Positions 22,446-34,331 of a DNA stretch of 64,000 nt are shown piece by piece. The DNA comes from Tetrapyrgos nigripes (lineage: Eukaryota > Basidiomycota > Agaricomycetes > Agaricales > Campanellaceae): the NCBI GenBank assembly GCA_013368315.1, contig JAACJM010000015.1, positions 186,001-250,000 on the forward strand. The letters are read 5' to 3'. The notes under the pieces were generated by a model that saw nothing but the letters and a program-made list of their open reading frames with translations, searched no databases and had not been told where the DNA came from. The stretch's first letter is position 1. Every line of letters starts with the position of its first letter. A program made the translations under genes and the position numbers.

Positions 22446-22536
22446 GGTGGTTCAGATGAGAGAAGCACTTAGACAGTCGAACCAAAGTGGTCGCCGCAGC
22501 GAAGTCGCTTTGGAAACACCCGCGTGATTTCTTGAC

Positions 22537-24349
22537 ATGTCTCCTCGATCCCACACGCGTTTGCGAGTTGACAACTCGGATCTACGTTCAAGAACGCGAT
22601 TATTTTCGTCTCAATACGACTCCTTGTATAGCTCACAAAGCTTACCCGTCAAAGGCATCTTTAGAAGTCCTAACACTCGCCATACCAAATGGATTCTATG
22701 GCTCGCTATCCTCGCGTTAGGATTCATGTTTTTCCTGATACTGTCCTTGGCATCCGAGGGTCTTCAAGGCAGACGGATCAAAGGCGTCCCCGAATTCATT
22801 GATATTGCAAGCCGCTCCAATAACTTCAGCCAGGAATCTACCCATTCTCCATTTTCGTACAAAATTCCTGTCATCGACCGGTCCATTCTTGCCAAGTTGG
22901 AAGCCCTTGAACGCCACGAGCCACCGCTTCAGAACGACATATCGTTTGGCGAGCCGCATAACCAGTCTTCCGCCTTTCGTCAGGTCATGGAACTATGCCA
23001 AGAAGGGGCCAAACCCTGTCGGTTTCTAGTTCCTTTCCGTATCGCAGAACAAGAATCGAAAGCTCGTCAGCATCTCATCAATCTCTTCGAACTTGCCCAT
23101 AGATTGGACAGGATATTGGTTTTACCAAACGTCGGAAAAAGTCGCCTGGGTCTATGTTCTTCTTGGTCTTTTGAGACCTACTATGACGTTCAAACACTCG
23201 CGGAATCTCTCAAAGCGCAGGGCACTAAAGTCGTTGACATGAAATCTTTCTTGACATGGATTGACGACGCATCTCCCTTTTCAACGGTACCATCTTCGCC
23301 TTCCGCCCAGTCTCTGTTTTTCAGGATGGGTGGAAACACCGACTTCTTGACAACAGAGCCCGTAGCATTTCGCCATGAAGATTTCGAAGTCTCGCTATAT
23401 CCCCGCCATGTCCTCACCTATCCTGGATTGCCCTGGTGTTTCGAGACCCAGCTCTACCACCTAGATTTGAGCAGATTCCCCCCCATCCTCGTTCAGTTTC
23501 CCAAGGGAAGACGCCTAGCTGGCGATTCTGTCGTTGAAGCTCTACAAGGAGACGAATTACAGAAAATTGTCTCCGGCGTACCTTATGAACCCACCCTTTC
23601 TTCTGTCCCAGACATCCTGCTGGTGGACTGGGATCTCCGATATTCGCTATTTTCTCCCTCGGCTGCCACAAGATCGATTATTCCCCAAAGCTTATTCAGC
23701 TTGCGAAGCGCCTCAGTCCTCCGCACCCATATCTCACCATCCACTGGCGAATGGAAAGTGTCGCTGCCGAAGTTCTACCCGACTGCGCCTATTCCCTCGT
23801 CCATATGCTCTCGGATATCTTACACAACCCAGCCCTATCCGAAGGAATACAGACAGTTTGGTTCGCGAGCGATTTCCCCTTTCCCCTCGCGCATTTCACC
23901 GAGACTCCTTCTAGTTTAGTCAGAGGTTCAATGTCAGCTCCGACCTCCAAATCGTCCACTTTCCGTGATTTTGGTGCTAAGCATTCCGAAGCTGTCCAGA
24001 TCCTACTGGATGCGTTCCGCCTTGGTGGCGAACTAGAAAATTGGAAGATTACGGACCAGCATGAAGCTCAGAGTAATCTTGACGTCGGAGGCCCTCAAGA
24101 CCTTCGATTTTTTCCCGACGTCCGGCAAGATTCCGGTGTACTTGGTATTCTTGACAAGCTTGTGGGAATGGACGCGACATTGTTCATCAGTGGCACTAAA
24201 GGATGTGGTAGAGCAAGGTGAGTAACACCGCAACATAGCAGCAGGCAGACTGTTCATTTGGTTCCAGCTCTTTCACCAAGCAAATCATAGATGTCAGGGA
24301 ACAGGGTCAGGCTAGTGTACGAAGGAATGTTGTCGACTTTTTCTGGTAA
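22537..24349 (+). CDS. O-fucosyltransferase-like type II membrane protein
   Basis: Probable Golgi glycosyltransferase of the GDP-fucose O-fucosyltransferase fold. A basic cytosolic tail of about 50 residues precedes one membrane segment (WILWLAILALGFMFFLILSL, about residues 51-70). Lumenal landmarks are LVPFRIAEQESKARQHL, LFELAHRLDRILVLP, then YLTIHWRMESV (family motif H-x-R) and, near the C-terminus, ATLFISGTKGCGRAR-SSFTKQI. The first exon runs in one frame to about 23680, but homologous-looking sequence continues in another frame from about 23674. Either a 50-bp intron (23624-23673, weak gtggac donor, aag acceptor) or a 1-bp deletion explains this. A final intron (about 24218-24267) leads to stop TAA 24347-24349. 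Family call moderate; donor sugar unknown. Confidence 0.68.
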
Positions 24350-24880
24350 ATGCAAACTATGAGATCTGAGGATACTAGCATTCTGATAAACGAGTGTAAC
24401 ATACAACATGGTATTCATATGAGGAGGTTATAGCTATAATGGCAGTATTATGTACGACTAGACCGGCGATGAATACAGTACATCTCTACTTGCAGAAAAG
24501 ACCGAATGAGAAAACAGGCGTAAGAGGTAAAATTATGAGGGGAATTGCGTGAAAGGGATTGCGTGAAGGGAGAGAATCAATCGTTCCTTGTGTCAAGAAG
24601 AGCCTAATCTATAATTGCTGTTTAGAAGAACAAGAAAAAGGGATGATGAGGTTTCAATAGTGCTACAATGGGACAAGAAAGCGGTTGGATATGCGAAAAC
24701 AATCGATGCGAAGTCATGAAAGAGCGCCACGTGTGACGGATTTGTCCCAGTGATTGATAGGACGGCGTGCTGGTATATATATGTTATTTTCTGGATTGCG
24801 ACTTGGTGGGAAACGATGGAATCAAGAATGAAAGCATAGACAAGAGAGAAGATGGATCCAATGCACGATCTCGGATCGCT
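24350..24880. other. Intergenic region between convergent genes
   Basis: About 530 bp. I see no gene, only a small imperfect direct repeat (ttgcgtgaaaggga / ttgcgtgaaggga) at about 24545-24571. Confidence 0.5.
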
Positions 24881-26850
24881 TTACATTGTGGCGGTCGCCT
24901 TTTCTACATCAACTCTAATGCCGCCGACACCTCGTTCGGTCAGACTAGGGGCTCTATTCAGCCTAAAGCCCATCTCCAAAGCTCGATAGCTAGGAACCGG
25001 GGACCGTATTGAGGAAGAACCTAGATCGCTGCGACGGTCGTACTCGACGGTTGTTTCGATTGGTTCTCCATCTTCACCACCGACAGCGGCACTGAGGTCA
25101 CCCAAATCCCCTGCAAGTCCTTTACGAATATCCTCAATTTCGATGTCCTGCTCCATACTCGTATCCATTGGGTCCGGGATACTGCCCAGAGTACTGAGGA
25201 CAATGTTAGAGTCGATGGCCCGGGCATAACGGCTTCCATAGGCTCCATATCCACCGATTTTAGTGCGTCCGTAAGGAGAGGTGAAGGGAGAGTTTTGGGT
25301 TACCGATTTAGCGGTGAAAACTCCTGGACCAGTGCTATCTGAATAAGTCACAGTCTCAGATCCACGTTCGCGGAGATCAAGGATCTGTAGCAGTCATGTC
25401 AGCTGAGCAGTGCAAATAATTATATAGCTAGAAAAAGGTTGACGTACGAGCCGGCAGGAGAGAACAGGAGCCAACATGACGCTGAGAGGAATGTTGATTG
25501 CAGAAATAACCTGACGAGGTCTGATACAGTAGATTAGTCGTTGCAAGAAGTCACCATTCGAACGCGCTGTACTCACTGAAGGTAGAAAATCCCATTGATC
25601 AAGTTGGCGATCGAGATAAGGATGTAGTAAAACACTCCTGGAGGTAAACACATTTTGTCAGGATGATACGGGTCCAAAAGTAATGTTTCGACATGCCTTC
25701 ACGCAAGAACGTCTGGATAAGGCGACTGCTGGGACCACCATTCAGTCGACGAATGTACAAAGCTTTAAAGATAGTCATAAACGTAACGAGGGTGTCGAAA
25801 AGGAGCGGCGCAATCTATGGTGGGATGATGAGATAGAAAGCTAGGAAAGAGCTGCCACGGACACTCACGAAAAAGCCTAGAGTTTGTATCGTGAGCGTGA
25901 GTGCATGACGAGGGGTTGGGATGACATACCAAGGATATGGGCAGAGTGTGGCTTGTGCATTGGAAAACATGGCCCAAGGTTCTGCGCAGAACGTCAATAA
26001 AGAGTCCGGGAGGAGTAGAAGATATACGAACACTAGGCTCTTTGTGGAAGGGCAACACTGGCTTGAAATGAGCATTCTACACGACATGACAGGATAAATT
26101 ATGACGTACAGAGCATTTGGGAGGTGTCAACATAAAGTTGGTACGCGATGACTCCGCTAATGCACGATATGAGGAAGGCAAGGACATACACGTTCCTATT
26201 GAAGAAAGCGTAGGTCCTGATGAGAAGAACGGCTGTATATACGCGCGTCAAATCGCGTTTTCAAGAGGATTGGTACGAAGGCACGTACATTCGGAACCGA
26301 CTTGGTTCCACATGGCCAAGGCAACGGGAATCTGAGAAGACGATGGGTGAGTTTGGGAATGAATTCGCAGGCGAAAAGAGCGGTCGACCTTGAAGATTCT
26401 TTCGCAAGTCTGTGTAGGATGATCGCCAACGAACGCATACAGGAGGTAAGGAACAACCGCGATGACCCAGTACCTGTTCAGGGGTGTGTCAGACTGACCG
26501 GCGGCAAGCATGAAATTAGTACCCACCGACAGAAAAGATACGCCATCTTTACCGGAGTCCAGTGTGTTTTCCATACCTAAGCATCGTTCAGAGGCGGGAA
26601 CGTGATGATACGCAGGATAGGGGGACTCACAAAGCGGTACTCGCGAGGAAGACTGATGAGCCAGTCCCAAATAACGACGGCGTCTGAAGGGGATATTGAG
26701 AGCAGAAAGAGAAAAAATTGAGATGGGGCCTACACATCGCTGTAAAGGCGTGAGCAGGACGGAAGAGGGATGGCTAACGGAGGACCTACCACAGAAATAG
26801 ACCTGGGTGACGTAGATGAAATGGGCCGCCGAGTCCGAGTCGTCAGCCAT
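24881..26850 (-). CDS. Multi-pass membrane protein of a basidiomycete family, unknown function
   Basis: Start MADDSDSAAHFIYVTQVYFC (ATG 26850). The first intron (about 100 bp) joins to DAVVIWDWLISLPREYRF, then VWKTHWTPVKMAYLFCR, YWVIAVVPYLLYAFVGD, IPVALAMWNQVGSEC, RTYAFFNRNVYVLAFLISC and GVIAYQLY, and more hydrophobic exons to about 25640. The layout is a seven-helix protein with a soluble C-terminal tail of about 160 residues (24881-25400), Ser/Gly-rich and acidic. I recognise the WDWLISLPRE signature as shared by many Agaricomycete proteins, but know no function; the shape suggests a sensor or receptor. Exon borders in the middle are approximate. An in-frame Met 23 codons upstream (26919) is a possible alternative start. 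Confidence 0.7.
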
Positions 26851-27192
26851 GATGAAGGGAGGGAAAGAAACGAGGGGAGGGAGAGAGAACGATGGTGGAA
26901 GGAAAGAGAGAAGAGCCACTCGGGCAAGAAAAGAAAGAAGAATTAGTTATTATAAATGACTGCTTAGATTTGCAAGCTTTTTGCTCAGAAGCAGCGAACA
27001 CGTTTGGCCGCGTTCTTCGTCGGTTCCGCGGTTAAGTACTGTGTTTGCCACCGATTCTTTCCTCCTCCACATACCCCTTGATCCATCAGAGAATTTGTTA
27101 CTGGGCTTGGAAACATGTATCAAGGAGCAGCTTTTTGAAATTAAAATTAATTTTGGTTTCCGATCTCGGCACGTGCTCGACGCGTCGGTGTC
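26851..27192. promoter_or_regulatory. Divergent promoter region
   Basis: This 342-bp stretch lies between the starts of the membrane-protein gene (26850, minus) and the Alg9 gene (27193, plus). The left part is purine-rich on the plus strand (26860-26945). No other feature is recognised. Confidence 0.4.
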
Positions 27193-29532
27193 ATGGCCCC
27201 CAGCACTCAGAATATTCGTCTGCGTCGTCCTGGGCCTGAAAAGCCCCCCTCAAACACTCCAAAAAAGGCATCGAGTGATACGATCCTTCAGGATCAGGTC
27301 AGAAGGTTTGTCAGTCCAGCTTGCCCTGTTGGAAACGATATGTTCATCCACGTCATAGGGCCGCACGACCACCATGGACTCCAGGCTTCGGTTTCGCTTT
27401 GAGGATGCTCCTGCTCATCCGTGTATCGGCTGCAATGTACTCTAATATCGATGATTGTGATGAAGGTTTGACGCATTGTTGAAGAGAAGTCGAGGCTATT
27501 ACTCATACAAGTTTCCAGTCTTCAACTTTTGGGAACCTCTGCATTTCTTTGACCGAGGTTATGGCTTCCAAACATGGGAAGTGACTCCGCAATATGCCAT
27601 TCGAAGCTGGGCATACATTCTTATGCATCTGCTGCCCGTCAAAATCGCGAGTTTTCTCGCTGTGAACGAAAAGGTGCGCTTCCTCACACCTTGACCCATT
27701 CACCTGACATTCACATTCCTGCAGCGTGTAGCATTTTTTGCTGTCCGTATCTTCTTGGCCGCAATAAGCTCCCTAGCTGAAGTGACCCTCTACAATGCCG
27801 TTCGCGAACAAGTCAATCTCAGGGTTGCCAGATATCTTTTCTTCATCCTGTTTTTCAGCGCAGGAATGTGGAATGCTTCTGCCGCTCTGCTACCCTCTTC
27901 ATTCGCCATGTACACGACCACGTTTGCGTTTGCGTACTCGATAGTTCCATCCACCGCTCGGAATGTCCGGCGCACACTGTTCGCGACCCTCATGTACGCT
28001 ACGGGTGCTATTGTTGGATGGCCGTTCGCTCTTGCCCTCGCAATACCCTTCGTTTTCGAAGAACTCTTTATTCTCAGTGGCGACAAGGTTGCACCTTCTT
28101 CTTATACATCTTGGCTTTCAGGCCGATGGAAAAGAGTGTTTGGTGCTGGTGCTCTAGCTTCTTTGATTTTCGTGGGTAGTACTCTTCCCTGTTTTTTATC
28201 CTTTCTAATATTCGCAAAGCTCCCACTTATTGCCATAGACAGTCTTGCTTATGGCAAATTATCCGTCGTCCCATTCAACATCGTGATGTACAACATATTT
28301 TCGTCGGACCGCGGTCCAGATCTATACGGCACTTCACCCCCAAGTTTCTACTTTCTCAACCTCCTCCTCAACTTCAACGTGATAGTTCCCTTTGCTCTTC
28401 TGTCTTATCCGTCACTATGCATCACATATCTCTTTGACAGAGGGAGGCTAGGTTCGATTAGACCTTCACAAGCCATGGAAAGTTCACCCTTCACTGTTTT
28501 GGCGTTGCGCCTCGCTCCTTTCTACCTTTGGCTCGGAATCCTCACCATGCAGCCTCACAAGGAGGAGCGATTCATGTTTCCTGCATATACAATGCTTTGC
28601 TTCAACGCCGCAGTCACTCTTTACCTTGTGAGAGGATGGATGGAAACAGCATTCATCAAGCTCACGAAATCGCCCTATAGGGTTCGTAGACCAGCCTTCC
28701 ATTGCATGCATTTTCATCTCAAATTTTTATAGGCTTCCCGGTCTTCGATCTTCAGCTCATTCACGTCATCTGTTATCACTTTTGCTGCTGTCATTTCCGT
28801 CTCCCGCATTTTCGCAAATTGGCATTATTACCACGCTCCACTTTCAGTGGTCTTTCATTTCGAGACCAAAGAATTGCCTTGGTTGCTCAACACGACTGGC
28901 TTGCTTCCTACTATTGGAGCTGCAAGTAATCCTGAAGAGCAGAGAATTGACCTCAGCCCCATCGAACACTTCAACTTGACCCTCTGCCTCGGCAAGGAAT
29001 GGTACAGGTTCCCCAGCCATTATCTCGTCCCGGAGCATGTTAGAGTCGGATTTATTAAGAGCGAGTTTGAGGGTTTGTTACCCGGCCATTTCCCCGAATC
29101 TGTGGAGGGTGCCTCGGGTATCTCTTGGTGGCCGAGACCTCAAACTAGAGTTATGCCGCAAGATCAGAATGACTTGAACAAGGAAGAACCTTCCCACTAT
29201 GTATGTGATTTTGACATGCGGTATACGAGAATCTTGCTCACTTGATCCTCTAGGTCCCCGTTGAAAGCTGCAGCTATCTTATTGACCTCGATTTCCCCGC
29301 TCATCCAGTGGAGTCAGTTCTGGAACCTCGCTACGCAGTTCAAAACGACATCTGGGAGAGAACGATTTGCCTTCCTTTCCTCGATGCTCAGAACTCGCCG
29401 CTGCTCACTCGGGTTCTCTGGGCTCCAGGTGGAAAATGGAGGCAACTGAATGCTTGGGGTGACTATTGCTTGTTACGGAATAAAAGGCTCGTAGGCAGCA
29501 AGATTGACGAAGTAAAAGCAAGTAATTTATAG
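27193..29532 (+). CDS. ALG9: Alpha-1,2-mannosyltransferase Alg9
   Basis: Adds mannose from dolichol-phosphate-mannose to the lipid-linked oligosaccharide in the ER lumen during N-glycosylation. Exon 1 (27193-27305) encodes a basic cytosolic tail. Exon 2 from 27359 gives the first membrane helix and the family signature YSNIDDCDE-VFNFWEPLHFF, split by an intron ending at about 27525. The motif WEVTPQYAIRSW, a series of hydrophobic helices and the conserved MQPHKEERFMFPAYTM (about 28546) follow. An intron at about 28681-28730 joins to FANWHYYHAPLSV. The C-terminal lumenal part holds LCLGKEWYRFPSHY and ends KASNL at 29532. The GT22 motif order and length fit Alg9. Confidence 0.93.
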
Positions 29533-29767
29533 TATAACGATATACTCTACCTAGACTTATACGGTGCTAAATACCCAATCATAAGTCTGAGCATCATCAA
29601 TGCAGCCTGAGGCTATAAAGTGTCCAACGAGGCGTCAAACGCGTCTGATCAATTTTCAACTTCATTATCTGTGACCATCAACTTACGTGCCGCAGCTTCT
29701 TTCCGCATTTACCTGCACCATAGGCTTTGACACTCCCCACTAAAAGCTTGGAAAACGTAGCAACCGC

Positions 29768-31552
29768 ATGATGGAAGCTCAAAATGACTCCAGTCCAGGC
29801 CATCGTCGTCCAATTTCAATTCTGTCTTTGACTCCTCCTTCACCCATCTTAGCGCCTTCCTACAGCAATTGGTCATCTGCAGAAATTCCCATATTCCTCT
29901 TCGAGCCAACGGACTCTGACGAAGTCGATTTCAACCGCATCTCATTGGTCTCCTCTGGTGGATTTGACCTGCCTTCCAGCGACAGCTTTGACACAATCTT
30001 GTCAGCAGGAACGTTCGGTCAATTCAGAAGAGCAGCCCCGAAGCGTCTATCCAGGCCCTCTCAGGACGGATCGCTCAAGCCTAGCAATGGATCTCAAGAC
30101 TCCGACTCGGAGACTAGACCAACTCATCGCCCTGATCTAGAGCAGGTTAAGGACACTCCGATGCCTGGACCGCCTAGCACCGCTATTCATGATCTAACCT
30201 TTCCCCTCGTTCCATCTCCGACAATTTCATTATACTCGACCCTATCCGGGACCGGGTCGGAAAGAGACACTAGGGCTAATTCACCACTCAAGTCGCGGCC
30301 AAGCAGCTACAGTGACAATGGAATGGACCTGCGTTATTTTTCCAACTCGCTTTTGAATCGTGACAGCGCTTTTTCGCTCCCGATAACTTCTCCCTCCGTA
30401 CAGATCCATATTACTGAGGACCCTCCCGCAATCCAAAGCTTAGAGTCTTTACCACTGACGGTGACGCCTTCACCTTCTCATACCTCAATCATGTCTCCAC
30501 GTCCCGACATTCAGCTCCCTATGAATCTCAATTGGATGAAAGATATCATCGTCGACATCTTAATTGACCAAGAGGGCTTCCGCTCCGTCAGTCCCTCCTT
30601 CAGATTGGTCGGTTATTCAGACAACACTAGGACCCTCGATCCCTCTGGTTCTGTCGAAGGTGGCGTTGCGGAATTCATGCCGCTGAAAAGACAGACCTTC
30701 CACTTTCATTACGGCCCTTTCGATGGGATGCCCATACTCCGACGAATTACCGTTGACAGGCAGTCCCGGGACTACATATCTCGCCAGGCTACCCTGAGTG
30801 TGAAGTCCAACGGCGTTTACACTGTTCGTGGTGTCGAAACTTCACACATCGTGAGCCCAAACCCCCAGGAACCGCAAAGGCTTCGGTGGAAATTCGATTA
30901 CCTTGTCGATGATAGAAGAGGCAGCGGGTCATTGGAGGGGGAGAAGACATTCACACCTCTGACATTCTCCTGTTCCCCTCTATTGTTGCATCCACTCCAA
31001 GGGAAGAAGATACGCTTGATCCAGGTCGTGAAGAAGAGCGTCGTGACCAAGCTGGTGGCCGAGAAGATGGAACCTCCCAGGAATCCTACCAATCTGGCTG
31101 TACCTTCCCTTCCTCAGACATCCCAACCATTGTCCAGAGCTCTTCCATCTCCTATCAGAATCAAGTCCGCTGCTGCTCTGTGGATGAGTCACAGACGCGC
31201 TCAATCGCATACTCCACGTCAGCCTTCCACGCTTTCCCCTTCTCGTCCTCAGTCACCAGCCGGCTCACCCCTTCGAAAGGCATCCAACAGCGAGGTCGTC
31301 ATTCCTACCACTCGTCGTCGCCGAGCATCTTCCGCTGGAGAAAGAAGGCTTGTAGATGTTGATGATGTGGCCAACTGGAAGACTCAGACTGCAAAGGAGA
31401 ACAATCCTCTGCTGGGACAACATATCTTGCCTCCTTCGAAGTTGACGCTACTTTTGGAGCAGAGCGAAAACCAGCTTGCTGAATGCAACCGTGGTCTTTC
31501 ACCACCACCTCGTCCACGATCTCGACCAAGCTCTCCCAATGTCATTGTTTGA
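29768..31552 (+). CDS. Conserved-looking fungal protein of unknown function
   Basis: Single open frame of 594 codons, unusual here for lacking introns. Residues 1-250 are Ser/Pro-rich and probably disordered. Residues about 255-440 look like a folded, beta-rich domain (MNLNWMKDIIVDILIDQEGF; FHFHYGPFDGMPILRRITVD; GVYTVRGVETSHI; LRWKFDYLVDDRRGSGSLEG; PLTFSCSPLLLHPLQGKKIR). The tail is basic and Ser/Pro-rich (TRRRRASSAGERR). I do not recognise the fold; the domain has no obvious catalytic motif. The protein is likely cytosolic or nuclear, since neither signal peptide nor membrane segment is seen. ATG 29768 is followed directly by a second Met codon. Confidence 0.7.
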   Translation: MMEAQNDSSPGHRRPISILSLTPPSPILAPSYSNWSSAEIPIFLFEPTDSDEVDFNRISLVSSGGFDLPSSDSFDTILSAGTFGQFRRAAPKRLSRPSQDGSLKPSNGSQDSDSETRPTHRPDLEQVKDTPMPGPPSTAIHDLTFPLVPSPTISLYSTLSGTGSERDTRANSPLKSRPSSYSDNGMDLRYFSNSLLNRDSAFSLPITSPSVQIHITEDPPAIQSLESLPLTVTPSPSHTSIMSPRPDIQLPMNLNWMKDIIVDILIDQEGFRSVSPSFRLVGYSDNTRTLDPSGSVEGGVAEFMPLKRQTFHFHYGPFDGMPILRRITVDRQSRDYISRQATLSVKSNGVYTVRGVETSHIVSPNPQEPQRLRWKFDYLVDDRRGSGSLEGEKTFTPLTFSCSPLLLHPLQGKKIRLIQVVKKSVVTKLVAEKMEPPRNPTNLAVPSLPQTSQPLSRALPSPIRIKSAAALWMSHRRAQSHTPRQPSTLSPSRPQSPAGSPLRKASNSEVVIPTTRRRRASSAGERRLVDVDDVANWKTQTAKENNPLLGQHILPPSKLTLLLEQSENQLAECNRGLSPPPRPRSRPSSPNVIV

Positions 31553-31876
31553 CGGGTTGTATGATATGTAGATATCTTCCGCTATTTCATTTCCCACTTA
31601 TCTTATGGTACCGGTAGAACCTAATTGTAAATGCCTATATATTCTCCTAGTACTTGTCCGAGTAATTTAATAGCAATGGCCAGTAGATTTGTTTAGCACC
31701 TAGTTTTACTCATAATACTCTAATCATAAATACGACCTCTAAAGCCGTAGGAATGTGTAATACGATGAAGCATAGAGAGGATCGTGACATCAACTACTCT
31801 AAGTACTACGTGGTCATCGTAGAGACGCTCAGTCAATGAGTCATGGCAGTGTTGTTCGACCTTGTCAGCAACCACC
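31553..31876. other. Intergenic region
   Basis: This 324-bp stretch holds the 3' flank of the preceding gene and the promoter of the thioredoxin gene. It is AT-rich; nothing specific is recognised. Confidence 0.4.
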
Positions 31877-32676
31877 ATGTCCATCACCCACATTACTTCA
31901 CTCTCTCAGCTCAACGGAATACTTTCCAAATCTAAGGACAAAGTATCTGTAAGACTCTTTTCTTCGTCCTATGAAATTGGAGCTTAGTGCATCCCATTAG
32001 GTTATTGACTTCCATGCAACATGGTACATAGAAACATAAATGCATCCCGAAATCAGCTTCTAATGGTCTTTCCCCAGGTGTGGGCCCTGCCACGCAATTG
32101 CACCTACCTTCGAATCACTGTCTCAACAGTATAAGAATGTTAATTTCCTGAAGTGCGATGTGGATGCCGCGAAAGATGTTGCAGGACTCTATAAGGTGAG
32201 CTTACCGGGAAGAAAGAAGGTAGAAAGTTGACGTTCTGAGCTGGGTACAAGGTGACCGCTATGTGAGTAGCCATAATCATTTTGTTCTACTGGTGCTTGA
32301 TATCCTACCTTCATGACAGGCCGACTTTTGTCTTCCTTAAAGGCGAAACGAAGATTGATCAAGTCCGTGGCGCTAACAAAGCGTATGTCTTCGTCCGGAA
32401 ACCGGTCTTGTGTCTAAACTGACACTCAAACGTCTTAGTGCATTGCAGGCTGCTCTGGAGAAGCACGCTGTATCCTCGAGTTCCTCCGTGTTCACTGGGA
32501 AGGGGCGTACCTTAGGGGGTGATTCCGCTCCTCTTGGTGCTCGGGAAGTGAAAGACGATCTCAGTCGCGGTCTGAATCGTGCTGGCCAATCCTTTGAAGC
32601 AGCTTTCAGCCCTCAAACACGAGTGTTGCTGTATTTATTAGGGGCTTATCTCTTGTTCTGGTATATGAGTAGTTAA
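31877..32676 (+). CDS. Thioredoxin-domain protein with C-terminal membrane anchor
   Basis: Thiol-disulfide oxidoreductase. Spliced exons give [39 protein letters not shown] with the CxxC active site (intron inside the Trp codon, about 32022-32077), [31 protein letters not shown] with the cis-Pro, and [18 protein letters not shown]. The thioredoxin domain ends near residue 105. A linker of about 60 residues follows, and then [19 protein letters not shown], a single hydrophobic segment at the very end. This is the shape of a tail-anchored protein facing the cytosol. Five short introns. Classical cytosolic thioredoxins stop before the linker, so the anchor is the notable part. Confidence 0.88.
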
Positions 32677-32905
32677 AGTTGTATCTATATTCGTATTTCA
32701 ATGGGAGGACACATCTTTCGGACCACAAACAGGTAGTGTACACAGCAATGATACAAAACTAGATAGCCACAGTACAGCGAAAGCAAGATTACAATTGTAC
32801 TACAGATGATCACAACGATATTGGATGACAGTCAACCTGACGGTGTGAGATGTGAGTCGACTGCACAAGGTTATAGACACAGCAGAACCCGAACCAAAAG
32901 AGCCC

Positions 32906-33838
32906 TCAGGATACCACTGCCGCCCAAGCGCGCCTCACGGCCTCCTCTTTCGCAGCCTTCTGATTTTTACCCTGGCCAAAGCCTTTCTCTTCACCATTCA
33001 CTACGTGAATATTAGTTTGACATTGGGCATAAATTTTGAGCTGCTGTGACTCACCGTAGCATCGTACAGTCCAGACGGGTAAATGAGACTGGCCCTCACT
33101 TTCTGCTTGATAAGCGACTTGAAGACTATGCTTTGCAGCGTACTCGTGAAACGCTGCGATAGAGATGGGAACTGCTGAGCCAGAAGGTCCTGCAAAGTTC
33201 TGGGGTGTGGTCGGTAAAGGTGGAGGAGCGGCTCTTGGGGCAGGTGGGGCGTTGGAGTCATATCCGGGAGGCTGAGTGTAATCTGGCAATGCAGGACCTG
33301 GAGGTGGATTTTCTGGATCAATGAGCTGAGAGACCCAGATATTTATGGTGCCCATTCTACTATACAGAAAGACGGCTGCAACGTATGATTGGAAGTAGCT
33401 CTGCAATTCCTGCATGACTAGAATGAGCTTTATTTCGAATTGTCGCCGCATGCTATTATACCTCGGGTTTTCCAAAGGATTGGTGTTTGGTATCGCGCGT
33501 AACTGCTGTCTCAATCCATACCCGTCGACCCAACGTTCATAGTTTTCGTCCGATAATACCCGATCAACTTCGACCTACGAAGCACGATGTGAACGATTCA
33601 GCATACATAATGGAATTTGTGTACTCACCTTGATCTGTTCAGCTGATAAAGTAGGTCTCTTCCTGAAGAAATGGTCAGTGACTGCCAGGTGCAGCACTTT
33701 CTCGCCGAGGGTAGCAAGTCTTTCGGAGTTGTTGGGATCGTCAGCGGTTTGAAATCCGAGTGAACGATGCGTGAAGACGGAAAGCGTCAAATCTACGCCC
33801 TCTATAGGAGGGATTGGAGGTAGTGGGTGATTAGCCAT
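32906..33838 (-). CDS. RNase III-like domain plus dsRBD protein, catalytic residues degenerate
   Basis: Exons 33629-33838, 33055-33574 and 32906-33000 give 274 residues. The N-terminal half resembles an RNase III domain (TLSVFTHRSLGFQ; SERLATLGEKVLHLAVTDHFF; YVAAVFLYSRMGTINIWVSQL). In the signature ERLEFLGDAVL the second catalytic Glu is Ala and the Asp is Glu, and the later acidic pair is missing, so cleavage is unlikely. A Pro-rich linker leads to a C-terminal double-stranded-RNA-binding domain (AFHEYAAKHSLQVAYQ; WTVRCYVNGEEKGFGQGKNQ; KAAKEEAVRRAWAAV). Inactive RNase III plus dsRBD is the layout of mitochondrial ribosomal protein mL44 (yeast Mrpl3). That is one option; another is a fungal dsRNA-binding regulator. 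No clear presequence is seen. Confidence 0.78.
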
Positions 33839-34331
33839 CGATGATATCCTTTGATTATAAGCCCTGCTGAGTTGGAAGTCCTAGTTCAAGCTGCTTAGGC
33901 GACGAATTTTACAAAAATACGCGTACGATGAAGTAAGTACGCGTGCAGGGACATCATGAGAAGGGTACTAAAATGACTGCAAAGCACTGTGTATGACTCG
34001 ACTTACCAACAAGAATGGGAAGCTAGAGCAGCACTTTTGATCATTCACACCTGTATAACAATCAACATGTAGAATTCCACCCACAGTTTTTCAAAAATGC
34101 ACAAAATAGTCAAGATTAGCAAGTCACGGTGCCCTAGGATAAAGAGACGCCACAGAACCGGAACTGAAGAGGAGGAGAGGCGGAGGAATTTTTCCAAGGC
34201 AGAGCGATCACGTGTAGAGACGAGCAGCCTTCTAACCGCAACCCTCAGTTCAACACTCCTTCCTTCTCAAAGAAAAGGGTTCAGAATACTCGCTTGAGAC
34301 ATATAGGGGGCTGTCCTCAGACTCGTTGACA
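33839..34331. other. Intergenic divergent region
   Basis: This 493-bp stretch lies between the divergent starts of the RNase III-like gene and the Pom152 gene. Frequent stops; only a 66-codon frame (34097-34297) without recognisable content. Nothing supported. Confidence 0.4.
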
